The position numbers were made by a program, and so were the translations under genes. Positions 14,221 to 23,529 of a stretch of DNA of 64,000 nucleotides are shown here, piece by piece. The notes under the pieces are model-generated. The model was not told the DNA's origin. It saw only the letters and a list, made by a program, of their open reading frames with translations, and did no database searches. The stretch is from a virus: positions 62,001 through 126,000 of IMG/VR virus record IMGVR_UViG_3300038441_001119. One strand, written 5' to 3'. Every line of letters starts with the position of its first letter. Position 1 is the first letter of the stretch.

Positions 14221-14855
14221 TATATGAAAATGTATTCCTCGGTTACTGGTTCCATTACGGCTGCGGTATAAGGTGCGCTTGCGGCGAGCACTCCATTGGC
14301 TATGTGCCCCTCGACAAGGTCATCTCCGAGAGATGACTCGAAGGTCCAGGTCGAGTCAGGAAATGCTCTTCCTAATAGACGGAACATAAGTGTGGCTGAT
14401 AGAGCCAAGCGAAACGCCTGTTCAGCATGTTCGGTCGAGTACATCTCCCTTGTCGTACCGCCCCAATCACTGTCGCCGGGTAGCCATATGTCTCCATAGT
14501 GCCAGCTATTGAAGTGCAGTGTGGACTGTATTCTTGCGTAGTAAGTCCGCTCCCTCGTCTGTTCGTACTTAGGAGACAGATCTTTATGCCTGAGAGCGAT
14601 CATCTCTTCGCCGAACAGATTAAACTTATTCATACCCCAGCGACCGGAGTCGTCGCCGCCATCGTTTGTTATACCGTCGGGTAGACTGCAGCTCTTGATG
14701 GAGGTAAGTACCGCACGCCATGCTGCGTAACGACCTTCATTAGAGGGTGGAAGACCTTTCACCTCCAGCGAACAGCTGGGCGAATTCACTGATCCTCGGG
14801 TGTACCGTAGGATGAGTGGATGCTTGTCGGAGAATATTTCGATTTCCTGATACAT
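14220..14855 (-). CDS. Hypothetical protein, 211 aa, with C-terminal EPVTEEYIFI tag
   Basis: Soluble protein (MYQEIEIFSDKHPLILRY) with no known domain. Its last ten residues EPVTEEYIFI match those of the genes at 62145-63531, almost 48 kb away, in both protein and DNA. It contains a WGMNKFNLFGEEM segment and an HAEQAFRLALSA helix. Probably works with the gene downstream, which carries a variant tag. Confidence 0.65.
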   Translation of the reverse strand: MYQEIEIFSDKHPLILRYTRGSVNSPSCSLEVKGLPPSNEGRYAAWRAVLTSIKSCSLPDGITNDGGDDSGRWGMNKFNLFGEEMIALRHKDLSPKYEQTRERTYYARIQSTLHFNSWHYGDIWLPGDSDWGGTTREMYSTEHAEQAFRLALSATLMFRLLGRAFPDSTWTFESSLGDDLVEGHIANGVLAASAPYTAAVMEPVTEEYIFI

Positions 14856-14860
14856 GTGTA

Positions 14861-15034
14861 TTACAGATGGAACTTGTCGCGGAACTGCCTCATGTAGATA
14901 GCGTTCTTATTGGCAGGCTTGGCTCCGCGCTTCTTGGTTTTGTGTATAGTTGCGTCAGCTTCCTCAATGGGTGGCTCGTTGAATGGAGGCTTCAGACCAA
15001 TGTGGTAACTTGCGCAGGGGATGAAAAAGCTCAT
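14861..15034 (-). CDS. Small protein, 57 aa
   Basis: Short frame from the ATG at 15034 (MSFFIPCASYHIGLKPPFNE) to TAA, filling the gap between a terminator and the 14220 gene. Basic, with an NKNAIYMRQFRDKF end. Coding-like composition and tight packing support it. Function unknown. Confidence 0.55.
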   Translation of the reverse strand: MSFFIPCASYHIGLKPPFNEPPIEEADATIHKTKKRGAKPANKNAIYMRQFRDKFHL

Positions 15035-15051
15035 GATAGCTAAAAAGAAAA

Positions 15052-15085
15052 GGCACGCACAAAAGGAAGACCTAATGTGCGTGCC
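15052..15085 (-). terminator. Rho-independent terminator
   Basis: 10-bp stem GGCACGCACA/TGTGCGTGCC; the minus strand continues TTTTCTTTTTAGC. Ends the unit whose last gene is at 15093. Confidence 0.8.
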
Positions 15086-15092
15086 GGGATTA

Positions 15093-15482
15093 TCAAACGG
15101 TCATAGGCTCCATCGGGCGGGAGGACGTGATAAGGGTACTCCCGTGTTCCGATAATTCCAGTGGGAAGGTAAGCGAACGCGTTGACATGAGATGCTTGCC
15201 TCGGATGGTGATATGGTCCAGCTCTTCGTAAGCCGCCAGTTTACAGTCCGATTCAAATATCATATAACGGTCCTTCTTCCACTTACGTAGCTTGTCATGG
15301 ATCTGGTCCACACAAGAGTACTTCAGTTTCCCACAGTCGTTGACCACGTCGCGAAACCTGATTCTTTCCGTCCTCAGATCGTTCAGAGTCAGGACAAGAA
15401 ATGCGGTACGGCGACGATGTCGTTTCTTTCTAGAGTTCCTGCGGAGTTTTCCTTTTATCTTTGCGATCAGGGCGGCAATCAT
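15093..15482 (-). CDS. Very basic hypothetical protein, 129 aa
   Basis: The first 25 residues are strongly basic (KIKGKLRRNSRKKRHRRR), suggesting nucleic-acid or membrane contact. The rest is mixed alpha/beta. Last gene of a unit that starts at 17685. Function unknown. Confidence 0.6.
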   Translation of the reverse strand: MIAALIAKIKGKLRRNSRKKRHRRRTAFLVLTLNDLRTERIRFRDVVNDCGKLKYSCVDQIHDKLRKWKKDRYMIFESDCKLAAYEELDHITIRGKHLMSTRSLTFPLELSEHGSTLITSSRPMEPMTV

Positions 15483-15485
15483 AAG

Positions 15486-16073
15486 TTAGTGGGCGATAGG
15501 GTTGAGAGCGCGTGAGGTAACTGAAAAGACGGTTCTTTCCAGAGCGTTAACCACGATGTTGAAGTTTGCGGTCAACACCTTGACACATCCATTGGGACCA
15601 GTACGGAACTCAGTGCCAAGGTAACGGCATTCCAAGAGTTCGTTCTTGATGGCTCGCAAACAGCTGCAACGCTGCTTTGCGTTGAACACGTTCTCATCCA
15701 GAATCGCAGGATCAGTCTGCATAAGCTCGGTGACCAGATCGTCCGGGATGGTGAGGTAGGACAGGTCGTAGGTCTGGTCATACCGGAAGTCCGACAGGCT
15801 GTGGGACTTCATCTCGTGCGAAGTATCCTCGAACTTGTAAACCACCAAGTTCTGCCAGAAGCACATATCGGGTTCATCCTTCTTGAAGGCAGCCCGGAAG
15901 ATGTCCATCTTGGTACCAGCAACGTGGATGGCCCCTGCGAATTCGTCCTTTTTGACTTTCAGCTGTCTCTGCTTTCCGTCTTTGCCGACGTATTCGTAAA
16001 GCCAGTGTACTTCGATGGTTTTGGCAGGCGGTTTGGAACCAGTGGTGGTGAGGGCAAGTTGTTGTTGCGACAT
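15486..16073 (-). CDS. Hypothetical protein, 195 aa
   Basis: Soluble, with a Cys pair in QRCSCLRAIKNELLECRYL and a beta-rich C-terminus. Tightly packed between neighbours of the same strand (3-base gaps). No family recognised. Confidence 0.6.
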   Translation of the reverse strand: MSQQQLALTTTGSKPPAKTIEVHWLYEYVGKDGKQRQLKVKKDEFAGAIHVAGTKMDIFRAAFKKDEPDMCFWQNLVVYKFEDTSHEMKSHSLSDFRYDQTYDLSYLTIPDDLVTELMQTDPAILDENVFNAKQRCSCLRAIKNELLECRYLGTEFRTGPNGCVKVLTANFNIVVNALERTVFSVTSRALNPIAH

Positions 16074-16075
16074 GG

Positions 16076-16918
16076 TTATCGTTCGAGGAAGGTTAGAGTG
16101 CTGTTGTAGTCAAACTCGGAGGGACTGAATTTGACCGTTTTCATTGAGTGTCCACGCTGGTAAGCAACCCCGTGGACAACATCCAAGTTGATTGTATTGG
16201 ATGCGCGAAATTCTTTTGGGCGGCTTTGATCGGTAACATTCCGCATATTCATGTGGATCTTTCTGTTACCGGAATTGTCGAGGAGACGGGAGGTCCAGTT
16301 GCGCACGTCAGTTGCTTCCATCTTGGGGGACAGGTGGAAGTGCTCGACGCGGATGCTCTTCATTTGCTCAAGGTGGTGCGCATTCCGAAGGATTGGAATG
16401 GTACCGCCGAAAATGACAGAGGGAATATAGTTGTCAGTCAGGAGGTGCAGGCGAATATCCGGAGGGGAGAATTCTCGGTAGCCGTACTCCACGGTCAGGC
16501 TACCCATCTGTCCCAGACAGTGTATCGTCTGCAACGTCTTGAGGGTATTGCGATCAGCCAGTGCGGTGGAATCGATGACAAAGTCAGGGTAGAGATCGAA
16601 ACTTTGACAGTACTCGGACAGCAGGTAGAGGCGGTCAGCGTTTGCGACACCGAACGATACCTGTGATCCCGGAGGTAGGGATGACAGTACGCGAACGATG
16701 TCTTCGTTGGTTGCAGATTTTCTGCCATCTGCAGTGGCTTCAATAGGTGTGCGCCAGCGATTGCGGCTAATGGGGATCGAGTCGATGGTGAGATCATACT
16801 CTAATGGGTTCGTAGGTTCGCCTGTCTTTGCAACAGGAGCAAACAACTCGCGCACGGCGTTGTCATTTGTACGAACACACATCATGTCCCCATTCCTAAA
16901 GAATGTTGTTTTCTTCAC
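16076..16918 (-). CDS. Hypothetical protein, 280 aa
   Basis: Soluble protein with several segments of leucine-rich, solenoid-like spacing (TLKTLQTIHCLGQMGSLTV, HHLEQMKSIRVEHFHL), possibly a repeat fold. ATGA overlap with the upstream metallophosphoesterase gene. No catalytic motif. Function unknown. Confidence 0.6.
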   Translation of the reverse strand: MKKTTFFRNGDMMCVRTNDNAVRELFAPVAKTGEPTNPLEYDLTIDSIPISRNRWRTPIEATADGRKSATNEDIVRVLSSLPPGSQVSFGVANADRLYLLSEYCQSFDLYPDFVIDSTALADRNTLKTLQTIHCLGQMGSLTVEYGYREFSPPDIRLHLLTDNYIPSVIFGGTIPILRNAHHLEQMKSIRVEHFHLSPKMEATDVRNWTSRLLDNSGNRKIHMNMRNVTDQSRPKEFRASNTINLDVVHGVAYQRGHSMKTVKFSPSEFDYNSTLTFLER

Positions 16919-17685
16919 GGTTTGATGATTATAGACGGTGAGGTAATTTCGGTTAGAGATTCACGATCCACAACGCGGAAGTGCGTATTGTTGTGCTTCG
17001 TGTAGAAGTCCGTATGATAGTGACCTGCAATCCATATATCAGGATTCCAATAGTCCAAGGCGCTGTTTAAACGCTGGGCATTGGTCTCGATCTGTCCGAT
17101 GACGTACGGGTCTTTCAGCATCTTCTGAATCAGCTCGGTCTGTGCGCCGGTCATCTTCAGTTTGGTGTCCACCATGTGCTCAACAACCTTGGGCAAACAG
17201 TGGGCGATGACGATCTGAGCTTTCTTCTTGAGCCTGAAACCCGGTGTTACGGGCCTTGTGAGTTCCAGATCTGGGTACCAAGAGTAACCGGGAGTGAGGT
17301 ATTCGTAGTTGAGAGAGACACCGCCGCCGATGGCTACGATGTTGGTGTTCTGAATACGCAGCTCCGTGTAATCAGGAAGGAGCATTACGTTTCCTTCCCG
17401 CTGTGCTTCATTGAAGAAGTAAGGATTGTCGTGGTTACCTCGGATGATCTTCAGGTAGATACCTGCCGGGGTGATGATCTTATTGACGTCTTGGAGCCAA
17501 GCTCGGAGAGTACCCTTACTTATTCCGATAAGGTTGATGTCTCCGACGTGGAATATGGTGCTTCCTTTGGGCACTAATCCGCGTTCGACTATTTCGGTCA
17601 GCATCGAGCATACTTTTTCGGTGCTGTGGGTGTCTCCTAGTGCGAATAAGGAGGGGGATCTCGTGTCGGTAGGTGTTTGCTGCAT
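16915..17685 (-). CDS. Calcineurin-like metallophosphoesterase
   Basis: 256 residues from the ATG at 17685; the longer frame would read through the terminator at 17717. All family motifs are present: D18 and H20 in ALGDTH, D49 in HVGDIN, N84-H85-D86 in RGNHDN, a His in VIAHCLPK and the final GHYH. It binds two metal ions and hydrolyses phosphomono- or diesters (nucleotides, cyclic nucleotides, 5' ends or phosphoprotein). Substrate unknown. First gene of a unit running to 15093. Confidence 0.85.
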   Translation of the reverse strand: MQQTPTDTRSPSLFALGDTHSTEKVCSMLTEIVERGLVPKGSTIFHVGDINLIGISKGTLRAWLQDVNKIITPAGIYLKIIRGNHDNPYFFNEAQREGNVMLLPDYTELRIQNTNIVAIGGGVSLNYEYLTPGYSWYPDLELTRPVTPGFRLKKKAQIVIAHCLPKVVEHMVDTKLKMTGAQTELIQKMLKDPYVIGQIETNAQRLNSALDYWNPDIWIAGHYHTDFYTKHNNTHFRVVDRESLTEITSPSIIIKP

Positions 17686-17716
17686 ACAGGATGAATACGT
17701 AGTGCATGGTAAAAGA

Positions 17717-17748
17717 AAGACGCCCGCAGGTTTCCCCACGGGCGTCTT
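17717..17748 (-). terminator. Hairpin terminator
   Basis: Perfect 10-bp stem AAGACGCCCG/CGGGCGTCTT with a 12-base loop and TCTTTT following on the minus strand, after the stop at 17767. Confidence 0.8.
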
Positions 17749-17766
17749 GGTTATTGGTTGCCTGAA

Positions 17767-18492
17767 TCAGACAGGGACAGTAGCGTTTTTCTCACGCCAC
17801 TTGGCTGCCCGTTCTTCGCGTTCGGCTTGCCGTTGTTCAGGAGTTTTGAGTTCCTTCGCGGCTTTCGGCTCGGACGTGTGTTTGACGCGGTTCGCTTGGA
17901 GCTGGCGCATCGCTTTCTTGGGGAAGTGGCGCAGGTACTCCATGATCCGCTCATGGGAGGGCGCAGGGCACGCTTCCCACACCGAAAGAGGGATCACCGC
18001 AACCGGATCGTTTTCCAGCGCGACCTTGATACCCTCCTTCTTGCAGTACCGGTCGTTCATGGCGCAGGTTGACATGAAGATTGCGATATGAGTCGCGTTC
18101 TCCATGGTCACCAAGGTCATACCACCGGAATGACACACTTGAAGGGAAGAGTCCTCCTTGCGTGCTTCCCGAATGTAGACGATAGGCACGTAGTCATCCG
18201 TGAATGCCACCGTGGTACCTTTCGCGTAATCCACCGGTGCCTTGCCCGGATTGAGCATACACACCGGGCCGTCCAGCATCCGGGACATGTACCGGAGGTG
18301 GTGGCGACGTTGGCGATTGGTTTCCTGTCGGCAGGTTACTTTTTCCTCATCGCTGAGATCGTAACCGAAACGGGTGTTGTCCAGCAGCGGAGTAACCCAT
18401 GCGATGACGTCTGCGATGTTCGAGTCGTCTGCAGCCGGTGCGGAAATGTCCGTCGGGGCAGATGATTTTTCGTTGGTTTGGTTCTGGTCCAT
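17767..18492 (-). CDS. Hypothetical protein, 241 aa
   Basis: Low-complexity N-terminus (Ser/Ala/Asp-rich), a central part with six cysteines or more (VTCRQETNRQRRHH, GPVCMLNPGK, FMSTCAMNDRYCKK) and a very charged helical C-terminus (QRQAEREERAAKWREK). Could bind metal; no family recognised. Confidence 0.6.
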   Translation of the reverse strand: MDQNQTNEKSSAPTDISAPAADDSNIADVIAWVTPLLDNTRFGYDLSDEEKVTCRQETNRQRRHHLRYMSRMLDGPVCMLNPGKAPVDYAKGTTVAFTDDYVPIVYIREARKEDSSLQVCHSGGMTLVTMENATHIAIFMSTCAMNDRYCKKEGIKVALENDPVAVIPLSVWEACPAPSHERIMEYLRHFPKKAMRQLQANRVKHTSEPKAAKELKTPEQRQAEREERAAKWREKNATVPV

Positions 18493-18576
18493 ATTAGGGA
18501 TTAGTGAAGATCGAGGTTAACAACTTACCTGATCTGCTTTGTTAGTATATGCCTGTATGCCAGAAAATTTCAGAAA

Positions 18577-19377
18577 TCAGCCTGCGTACTCGTGGTTACC
18601 TGCAGTACCGTCGTGGATGAACGGGATATCATCCTCCGAAGACTTACCTTTGAGGTTCTTCAGAGGGATGTCATCGTCTTCGTCATCGGTGTCGTCGTCT
18701 GGCGGTCCAGCATCGACGTCGATATCCACGCAGTTGAAGAGGTCTTCCGCGATGTGATGGTTGATCTCCATCACCATTCCGTACCAGTCTTCCTCGCGGT
18801 TCGCAGGATCAATGATACGCTGCCACCACGAAATGGGGAGACCTCCGCACATTTCGATGTTGTGTTCTTCGAGGTATTCGTTGACGAATTGGTACAGCTT
18901 GTTCCAGAGTGGAGGGTTGCGAGTAGCGATGTCTTCGGAGGAAGAGTAGTCCTCGAACAGTTCGCGGATATCCAACGAACCAGAGTGACGGACAGTGTCT
19001 GTGTCGGACCAGATCTCGCCTTCTCCATCGTAGGCGGTGACGTGCCACACAGCGCCTTCTGTGACTTCTTCTTCAGACGGGTTCGAATCGCCATGATCGT
19101 AGACAGTACCATCGGTGCGTTGACGGTGACGCATCGTTTTGACAGTCTGACCAGCTCCCGGCTCCTTGGAGTTGTGGTTGACGTTCTGATATAGACCTGC
19201 AAAGCAAGCGGCTACTTCCTTCAAGCCTGACCCTACAGCAGATAGGGCTTTGCGTGAGGCCGTATCCGGGTCCTTTGCGAAAGTGTGTACGAGTTTGTAT
19301 TCCGCCGCTTTCGTATCGCGATCAATCAAGCAGATCACGAACGTATACGGGCAGAAGTCGGATTTGAATTGCGACAT
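18577..19377 (-). CDS. Acidic hypothetical protein, 266 aa
   Basis: Starts MSQFKSDFCPYTFVICLIDR. Strongly acidic C-terminal half with a run of Asp/Glu (DDDTDDEDDD). A 230-base leader separates it from a strong promoter-like motif; the leader holds several small hairpins, so expression may be regulated after transcription initiation. Function unknown. Confidence 0.6.
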   Translation of the reverse strand: MSQFKSDFCPYTFVICLIDRDTKAAEYKLVHTFAKDPDTASRKALSAVGSGLKEVAACFAGLYQNVNHNSKEPGAGQTVKTMRHRQRTDGTVYDHGDSNPSEEEVTEGAVWHVTAYDGEGEIWSDTDTVRHSGSLDIRELFEDYSSSEDIATRNPPLWNKLYQFVNEYLEEHNIEMCGGLPISWWQRIIDPANREEDWYGMVMEINHHIAEDLFNCVDIDVDAGPPDDDTDDEDDDIPLKNLKGKSSEDDIPFIHDGTAGNHEYAG

Positions 19378-19604
19378 TGTGGGTGAATTTGAACGACTAT
19401 CTAGCTAACGCAATCCCACTACAAAAGGGGTGGGTTCATGGGACGTAGTTCTATTCTTCCGGTCTAAAACCGGGACTTATTCAGGGGAATAAGGTTTCTG
19501 GTCAGGACATAAGTCTGGCCAGTAATAATGCACCAATTAAGATGAAGCACAGTGTGAACATCTAAAACTATGTGGGAGGGTGAGAGATATTATTCTCTCA
19601 AACT

Positions 19605-19614
19605 TATATAGCAC
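19605..19614 (-). promoter_or_regulatory. Promoter-like motif GTGCTATATA with 5' hairpin
   Basis: Minus-strand AGTGCTATATAAGTTTGAGAG, then GAGAGA-ataata-TCTCTC, a hairpin near the presumed transcript start. Lies between a terminator and the long leader of the 18577 gene. Best match to the recurring motif. Confidence 0.6.
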
Positions 19615-19617
19615 TAG

Positions 19618-19637
19618 CGTCTGCATTATTGCAGACG
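19618..19637 (-). terminator. Hairpin after the RNA polymerase gene
   Basis: Perfect 7-bp stem CGTCTGC/GCAGACG with loop ATTATT, five bases beyond the stop of the 19642 gene. U-tract weak. Confidence 0.55.
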
Positions 19638-19641
19638 AGGC

Positions 19642-21561
19642 TTATCTATGTTTCCTGTTCCTTACTTCGTCCAAGTCCAGCTTACCCGCAAGGATGTCTT
19701 CCATCTCTTGTCGCTTTAATCCAAGCAAATGCCGGATTGATTCTGCAAACGCAGGATTAGGGATGCGGAAGGGGAGGGTGATCTTGCCCCATCCGTTATT
19801 ACCCACAATCGCAGGGTCGAATAACCCTCCAGTGACAGGTGCCATGTTGTTCAGATTGAGAAGTTCCCCTTTCTGAATCTCGATGGCGTTCTTGTCATCC
19901 ACGTCTTTGTCAGTGGTAGGAGCAAGGCGCAGAATACCTTTACCAACATTACGAGGAGTAATACCGGCACCTACCATTGTGTTCATAGTCTTGTCCCATG
20001 AGAAAGGGACGCCCGGTTTAGCAGGAGTCAATCCCATACGCAGTGCTCTCCAGTACTCATCGTTTTGTTGACCGCGAAGAGTAATACCTTCCCTCAGGTT
20101 ATTGTAGGCACCAGAGGAGAGCATAACGTTGGACTCCAGTCCGGAAAGTCGTTTGGAACCACCGCCTTCTCCCGAACCTTTCGCAGGTTGACGGAACAAG
20201 TCGTAGCCACCCTGACCGCGAGAAGAAGCCTTACTCGACGAGGTATGGTGAAGTTTGAGCATGTAGGCGTTACCTACAAGCACAGGGTTCTCAAGAAATT
20301 GATTGGTCTCTGGATCGAAGATTTCCTCTTCGTCAGGGATTCCCGCTTCTTCCAGTTTTTGAAGAACGGTTTCGTACCACTTCTCGCCGGGTTTGGTGAA
20401 TCCGGGAAGTTTGATGGGCTTACCTTGAGCGGCAGCCACCTTACCCAACATGATCTCGTACAACAGGGAGTTGTTGGTACGCGATGGAATGGAAAGAGGA
20501 TTAAGAAGAACATCCAAAGGCTGACCATCCTTGGTGCGTGGCATCTTCTCATCAGGGATCACAAGGGATACGGTACCCTTCTGACCAGTACGGTAGACAA
20601 CCTTGTCACCCTCTTTGGTAGGGGCGTAGGCTTTGGTAACCACTTTGACACCTTTGGGTGTGTGGAAAACATCAACAACTTCAGCAGGATACTCTTCTTC
20701 CCAGACGGACGAAGAATCACCACGTGCCTGAGACATCGTTTTCGTGAGCTTGCCGACGTTTACACCGGCAGACGAAATAACACGAGGTCTGGTGGAAAGA
20801 ATGATAGGATCGCCGGGGTCTAGGATCTGACCTTTCTGAACAACTCCACGTTCATCCAGTTTAGCGAGTTGTTTCTTGTGGAACTTCTCAGGGAACAGGG
20901 AGCGGAAATGACCAAGGCCACCCTTGATGTCCCGGTCATACTCCTGTTCGTGTGTCTCCATGTGTTCGCTGACCATATTGTCTGCGAAACCTTTACGAAG
21001 GACGATAGCGTCGTCCATGGAGTAACCTTTATATGGAACCACAGCCACACGGGTATTCATTCCCATCGCCGCTGTGCCGTTGTCGTCCGTATAGTTGGAC
21101 GTAGCCAGCAGACCTCCTGCAGTGAACTTGTCTCCTACCTTTACCTTGGAAGTGTTATGGATACCAGACTTACGGTTGAAGCTCTGGTTATTGTAGATTG
21201 CTCGTTTCTTTTTCTCTCCAGTGGCGTTCTTGTAATGAATGTAATCAGGCGTGACTTCAGTCACCTCGCCATCTTCATCCGCAAACACAGCTCCCAGATC
21301 TTTACCGAGCTTTTCATCGAAGGAGAACCCACCATCGTCGGTGGTATCAAGGTTCTGCACCCATGGAGCTTCACGGTTGCGTAACGGCATAGCTTGGTTG
21401 TCGAATCGAGCGCCGTAGAATAGACGCGGACCCTGAACACCAGACTGAATAGGAATATGATTGATGTGAGTACCAAACAGATTCTCGTGAGAGATCAATT
21501 CGTAATCAATTTCATCATCATCAAAGTCCTGAATCTTACCGTTCCTGTAACCTACCGGCAT
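19642..21561 (-). CDS. RNA polymerase beta subunit, C-terminal part
   Basis: 639 residues matching the C-terminal half of bacterial RpoB. Recognisable blocks: residues about 40-60 (GVQGPRLFYGARFDNQAMPL, equivalent to the ALMGxNMQRQAVPL region), KGYSMDDAIVLRK at 178-190 (GYNxEDAIxxSE), GQKGTVSLVIPDEKMP at 326-341, DVLLNPLSIPSR at 350-361, and YMLKLHHTSSSKASSRGQGG at 432-451 (the YMLKLxHxVDDKxHAR block). It helps form the active site and the interface with beta'. The N-terminal and middle parts are separate genes at 54147 and 53374, so beta is split in three. No beta' (NADFDGD) gene is in the window. Confidence 0.92.
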   Translation of the reverse strand: MPVGYRNGKIQDFDDDEIDYELISHENLFGTHINHIPIQSGVQGPRLFYGARFDNQAMPLRNREAPWVQNLDTTDDGGFSFDEKLGKDLGAVFADEDGEVTEVTPDYIHYKNATGEKKKRAIYNNQSFNRKSGIHNTSKVKVGDKFTAGGLLATSNYTDDNGTAAMGMNTRVAVVPYKGYSMDDAIVLRKGFADNMVSEHMETHEQEYDRDIKGGLGHFRSLFPEKFHKKQLAKLDERGVVQKGQILDPGDPIILSTRPRVISSAGVNVGKLTKTMSQARGDSSSVWEEEYPAEVVDVFHTPKGVKVVTKAYAPTKEGDKVVYRTGQKGTVSLVIPDEKMPRTKDGQPLDVLLNPLSIPSRTNNSLLYEIMLGKVAAAQGKPIKLPGFTKPGEKWYETVLQKLEEAGIPDEEEIFDPETNQFLENPVLVGNAYMLKLHHTSSSKASSRGQGGYDLFRQPAKGSGEGGGSKRLSGLESNVMLSSGAYNNLREGITLRGQQNDEYWRALRMGLTPAKPGVPFSWDKTMNTMVGAGITPRNVGKGILRLAPTTDKDVDDKNAIEIQKGELLNLNNMAPVTGGLFDPAIVGNNGWGKITLPFRIPNPAFAESIRHLLGLKRQEMEDILAGKLDLDEVRNRKHR

Positions 21562-21567
21562 AACTAA

Positions 21568-23427
21568 TTAATATGGAATGTAGTTATTGCTACCCGGTTG
21601 TCCCGGAGATTGCAAGAAACTATTAAGCAAGCCAGTTGCTCTGTTGATCCAAGGCACTTGGGGCGGCTCGTGTTCCATGAACTGAGCTTCAGCGGAAGGT
21701 GTGGCAGGCATCAAGTGTCTGCGAACCTGCGTGGCGTAATTGTGCATCGTGGAACCATAAGGGGTACTACGAAGATTTATGGGAGTTTGAATGCCCTTCT
21801 GACCTTGGGCGCCTACGCGGTTACCGATTCTAGCCGTTTGGATGTTCAGCTGACGAGGACCCATACCGTTGATGGCGTCTTGCTGAGGCTGCATGGAAGC
21901 AGACTTCACAGCATCAAGTGTCTTGCGAATACGATCCATCGAACTGCCAAGATTGATGGAGCCAAGGATGGGATCTTTCTTACCATCACCTGCACCGGAT
22001 TTCCCAGCCAGCTTCTGCGCTTCTTGATTGATCTTGAGGTTGATGTTCTCTTCCTGCAGTTTATCCAGCTTAGACTGCAAACTATCGGTGTCTACTTGCC
22101 CTGCGGCACCGCCGGCAGTTGCAAGAGGCGAGTTTGCCATGGAGGCAGGGGTACCCGGAGGGAGCGTAGCAGGATCAACTGCGTTGTTAGCAGGAGCACC
22201 AGCACGCATATTAGGATCATAAGCAGGCATAGTCGTAGCTGCTTTCTTCACATTGAGCTTGTCGATCTCGCCAGACAGCATGTTCATCTTTGTTTGTTCG
22301 CGTTTATGCACAGCCTTGCGTTTTTCTTCGGCTTCCAGTTGAGCTTGCTTCTGGGCTTCCATTTGCTCCTCTTGTTGGAGCTTGGCTGCCTCTTGCTGCT
22401 CTGACCATTGTTGCTTACGTTCGCCGGATTCGGTACGAAGTTGGCGACGAACGTCCTTACCGACATTACGTTGGATAGCGCCGGAGATAGGGATCTGTTC
22501 CTTCAGAGGGATACGCAGCTTGGTCTCGATGTCTCCGGGCTTACGTGTAGGAAGCGTCACAGACATGTCTCCAAGGTCTTCAGTCTTCTTACTGGACCTC
22601 CACTGGGCAATAGCAGTACCGAGGGCACCAAGGGCACCTACGCCTGCAGCAACACCCAATCCAGCTTTCATACCGGGGGACATACCTTCTTTCGGAGAAG
22701 AGACCGCTTTATTGATGTTGGGAATGTCCAACTGACTCAGCTTTTCATTACCCTTGAGTAGAAGATCCTTAGCAGGTATAGCAAGACCAGCAGCGACACC
22801 CTCAGCAGGACCAATACCTTTCCACACGCTACCAGCAGCAGCGCCGAAACCAGCATTGGTTGCCATCAGGTGACGACGATGAGGGTCAGCCATCGCGTTG
22901 GAAAAGTTTTCAATAGGTCCCTTGCCTTCTCCATAGGTAGCATAGTCAAGAGCGGGACCGCCAGCAAGGGCACCTCCTGCCAAGTGGGTAAGCCAGCTCA
23001 TGACCTTCCCCTTATCTGCAGCTTTCTTTACGACATACGGGATATGCAAGGCGTCTGCGAGGTGCTCAGACTCTTTGTTACCTTCAACAATGAGAGCCTT
23101 AACCTTATCCACAGAAGCACTCTTGATATGCAGCATCTTGCTGACAGCTTCCTTAGCCTTACCGCAACCACGATGCTCAGGGAGAAGTCCAATGGTGTAG
23201 TAACCTACTTTCACCATACCTTCCTTGCGTTCTTGCCATCCCACAAACCCCGCAGGAGACTTGTCGGAGGCCGAACGAATCATGTAGATGTCATCATGGG
23301 AATCAATGTTCAGACCATATGGCCACTTCCATGGAGCCTCGTCGTAGATAGTCTTGAGAACACCTTCGAGGATAGTACGGGAACTGGTGTCTGAAGCAGA
23401 CTTGGAAAACGATTCAACCAGATACAT
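21568..23427 (-). CDS. GNAT-domain protein fused to Gly/Ala-rich virion-type region
   Basis: 619 residues. N-terminal GNAT acetyltransferase-like fold at about 45-130, with the acetyl-CoA-binding loop RGCGKA at 86-91 in LLPEHRGCGKAKEAVSKML. The rest resembles the Gly/Ala-rich proteins next to the portal: GGALAGGPALDYA, GFGAAAGSVWKG and GLGVAAGVGALGALG, alternating with long Gln/Glu/Lys coiled coil (QQEEQMEAQKQAQLEAEEKR) and Pro/Ala linkers. It lies directly before the RNA polymerase gene. A structural or ejected protein carrying an acetyltransferase is the best guess. Confidence 0.6.
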   Translation of the reverse strand: MYLVESFSKSASDTSSRTILEGVLKTIYDEAPWKWPYGLNIDSHDDIYMIRSASDKSPAGFVGWQERKEGMVKVGYYTIGLLPEHRGCGKAKEAVSKMLHIKSASVDKVKALIVEGNKESEHLADALHIPYVVKKAADKGKVMSWLTHLAGGALAGGPALDYATYGEGKGPIENFSNAMADPHRRHLMATNAGFGAAAGSVWKGIGPAEGVAAGLAIPAKDLLLKGNEKLSQLDIPNINKAVSSPKEGMSPGMKAGLGVAAGVGALGALGTAIAQWRSSKKTEDLGDMSVTLPTRKPGDIETKLRIPLKEQIPISGAIQRNVGKDVRRQLRTESGERKQQWSEQQEAAKLQQEEQMEAQKQAQLEAEEKRKAVHKREQTKMNMLSGEIDKLNVKKAATTMPAYDPNMRAGAPANNAVDPATLPPGTPASMANSPLATAGGAAGQVDTDSLQSKLDKLQEENINLKINQEAQKLAGKSGAGDGKKDPILGSINLGSSMDRIRKTLDAVKSASMQPQQDAINGMGPRQLNIQTARIGNRVGAQGQKGIQTPINLRSTPYGSTMHNYATQVRRHLMPATPSAEAQFMEHEPPQVPWINRATGLLNSFLQSPGQPGSNNYIPY

Positions 23428-23477
23428 AGGACCCTTGTATCTTACTACCTTTCTGCCTTATTTGAAATAAAAAAGAA

Positions 23478-23510
23478 AAGACTACCCCACCGGAAAGGCA
23501 GGGTAGTCTT
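23478..23510 (-). terminator. Rho-independent terminator
   Basis: 10-bp stem AAGACTACCC/GGGTAGTCTT with TTTTCTTTTTTATTTC after it on the minus strand. Separates the 23530 gene from the 21568 gene. Confidence 0.85.
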
Positions 23511-23529
23511 GATGATACCATCCCAGAAA

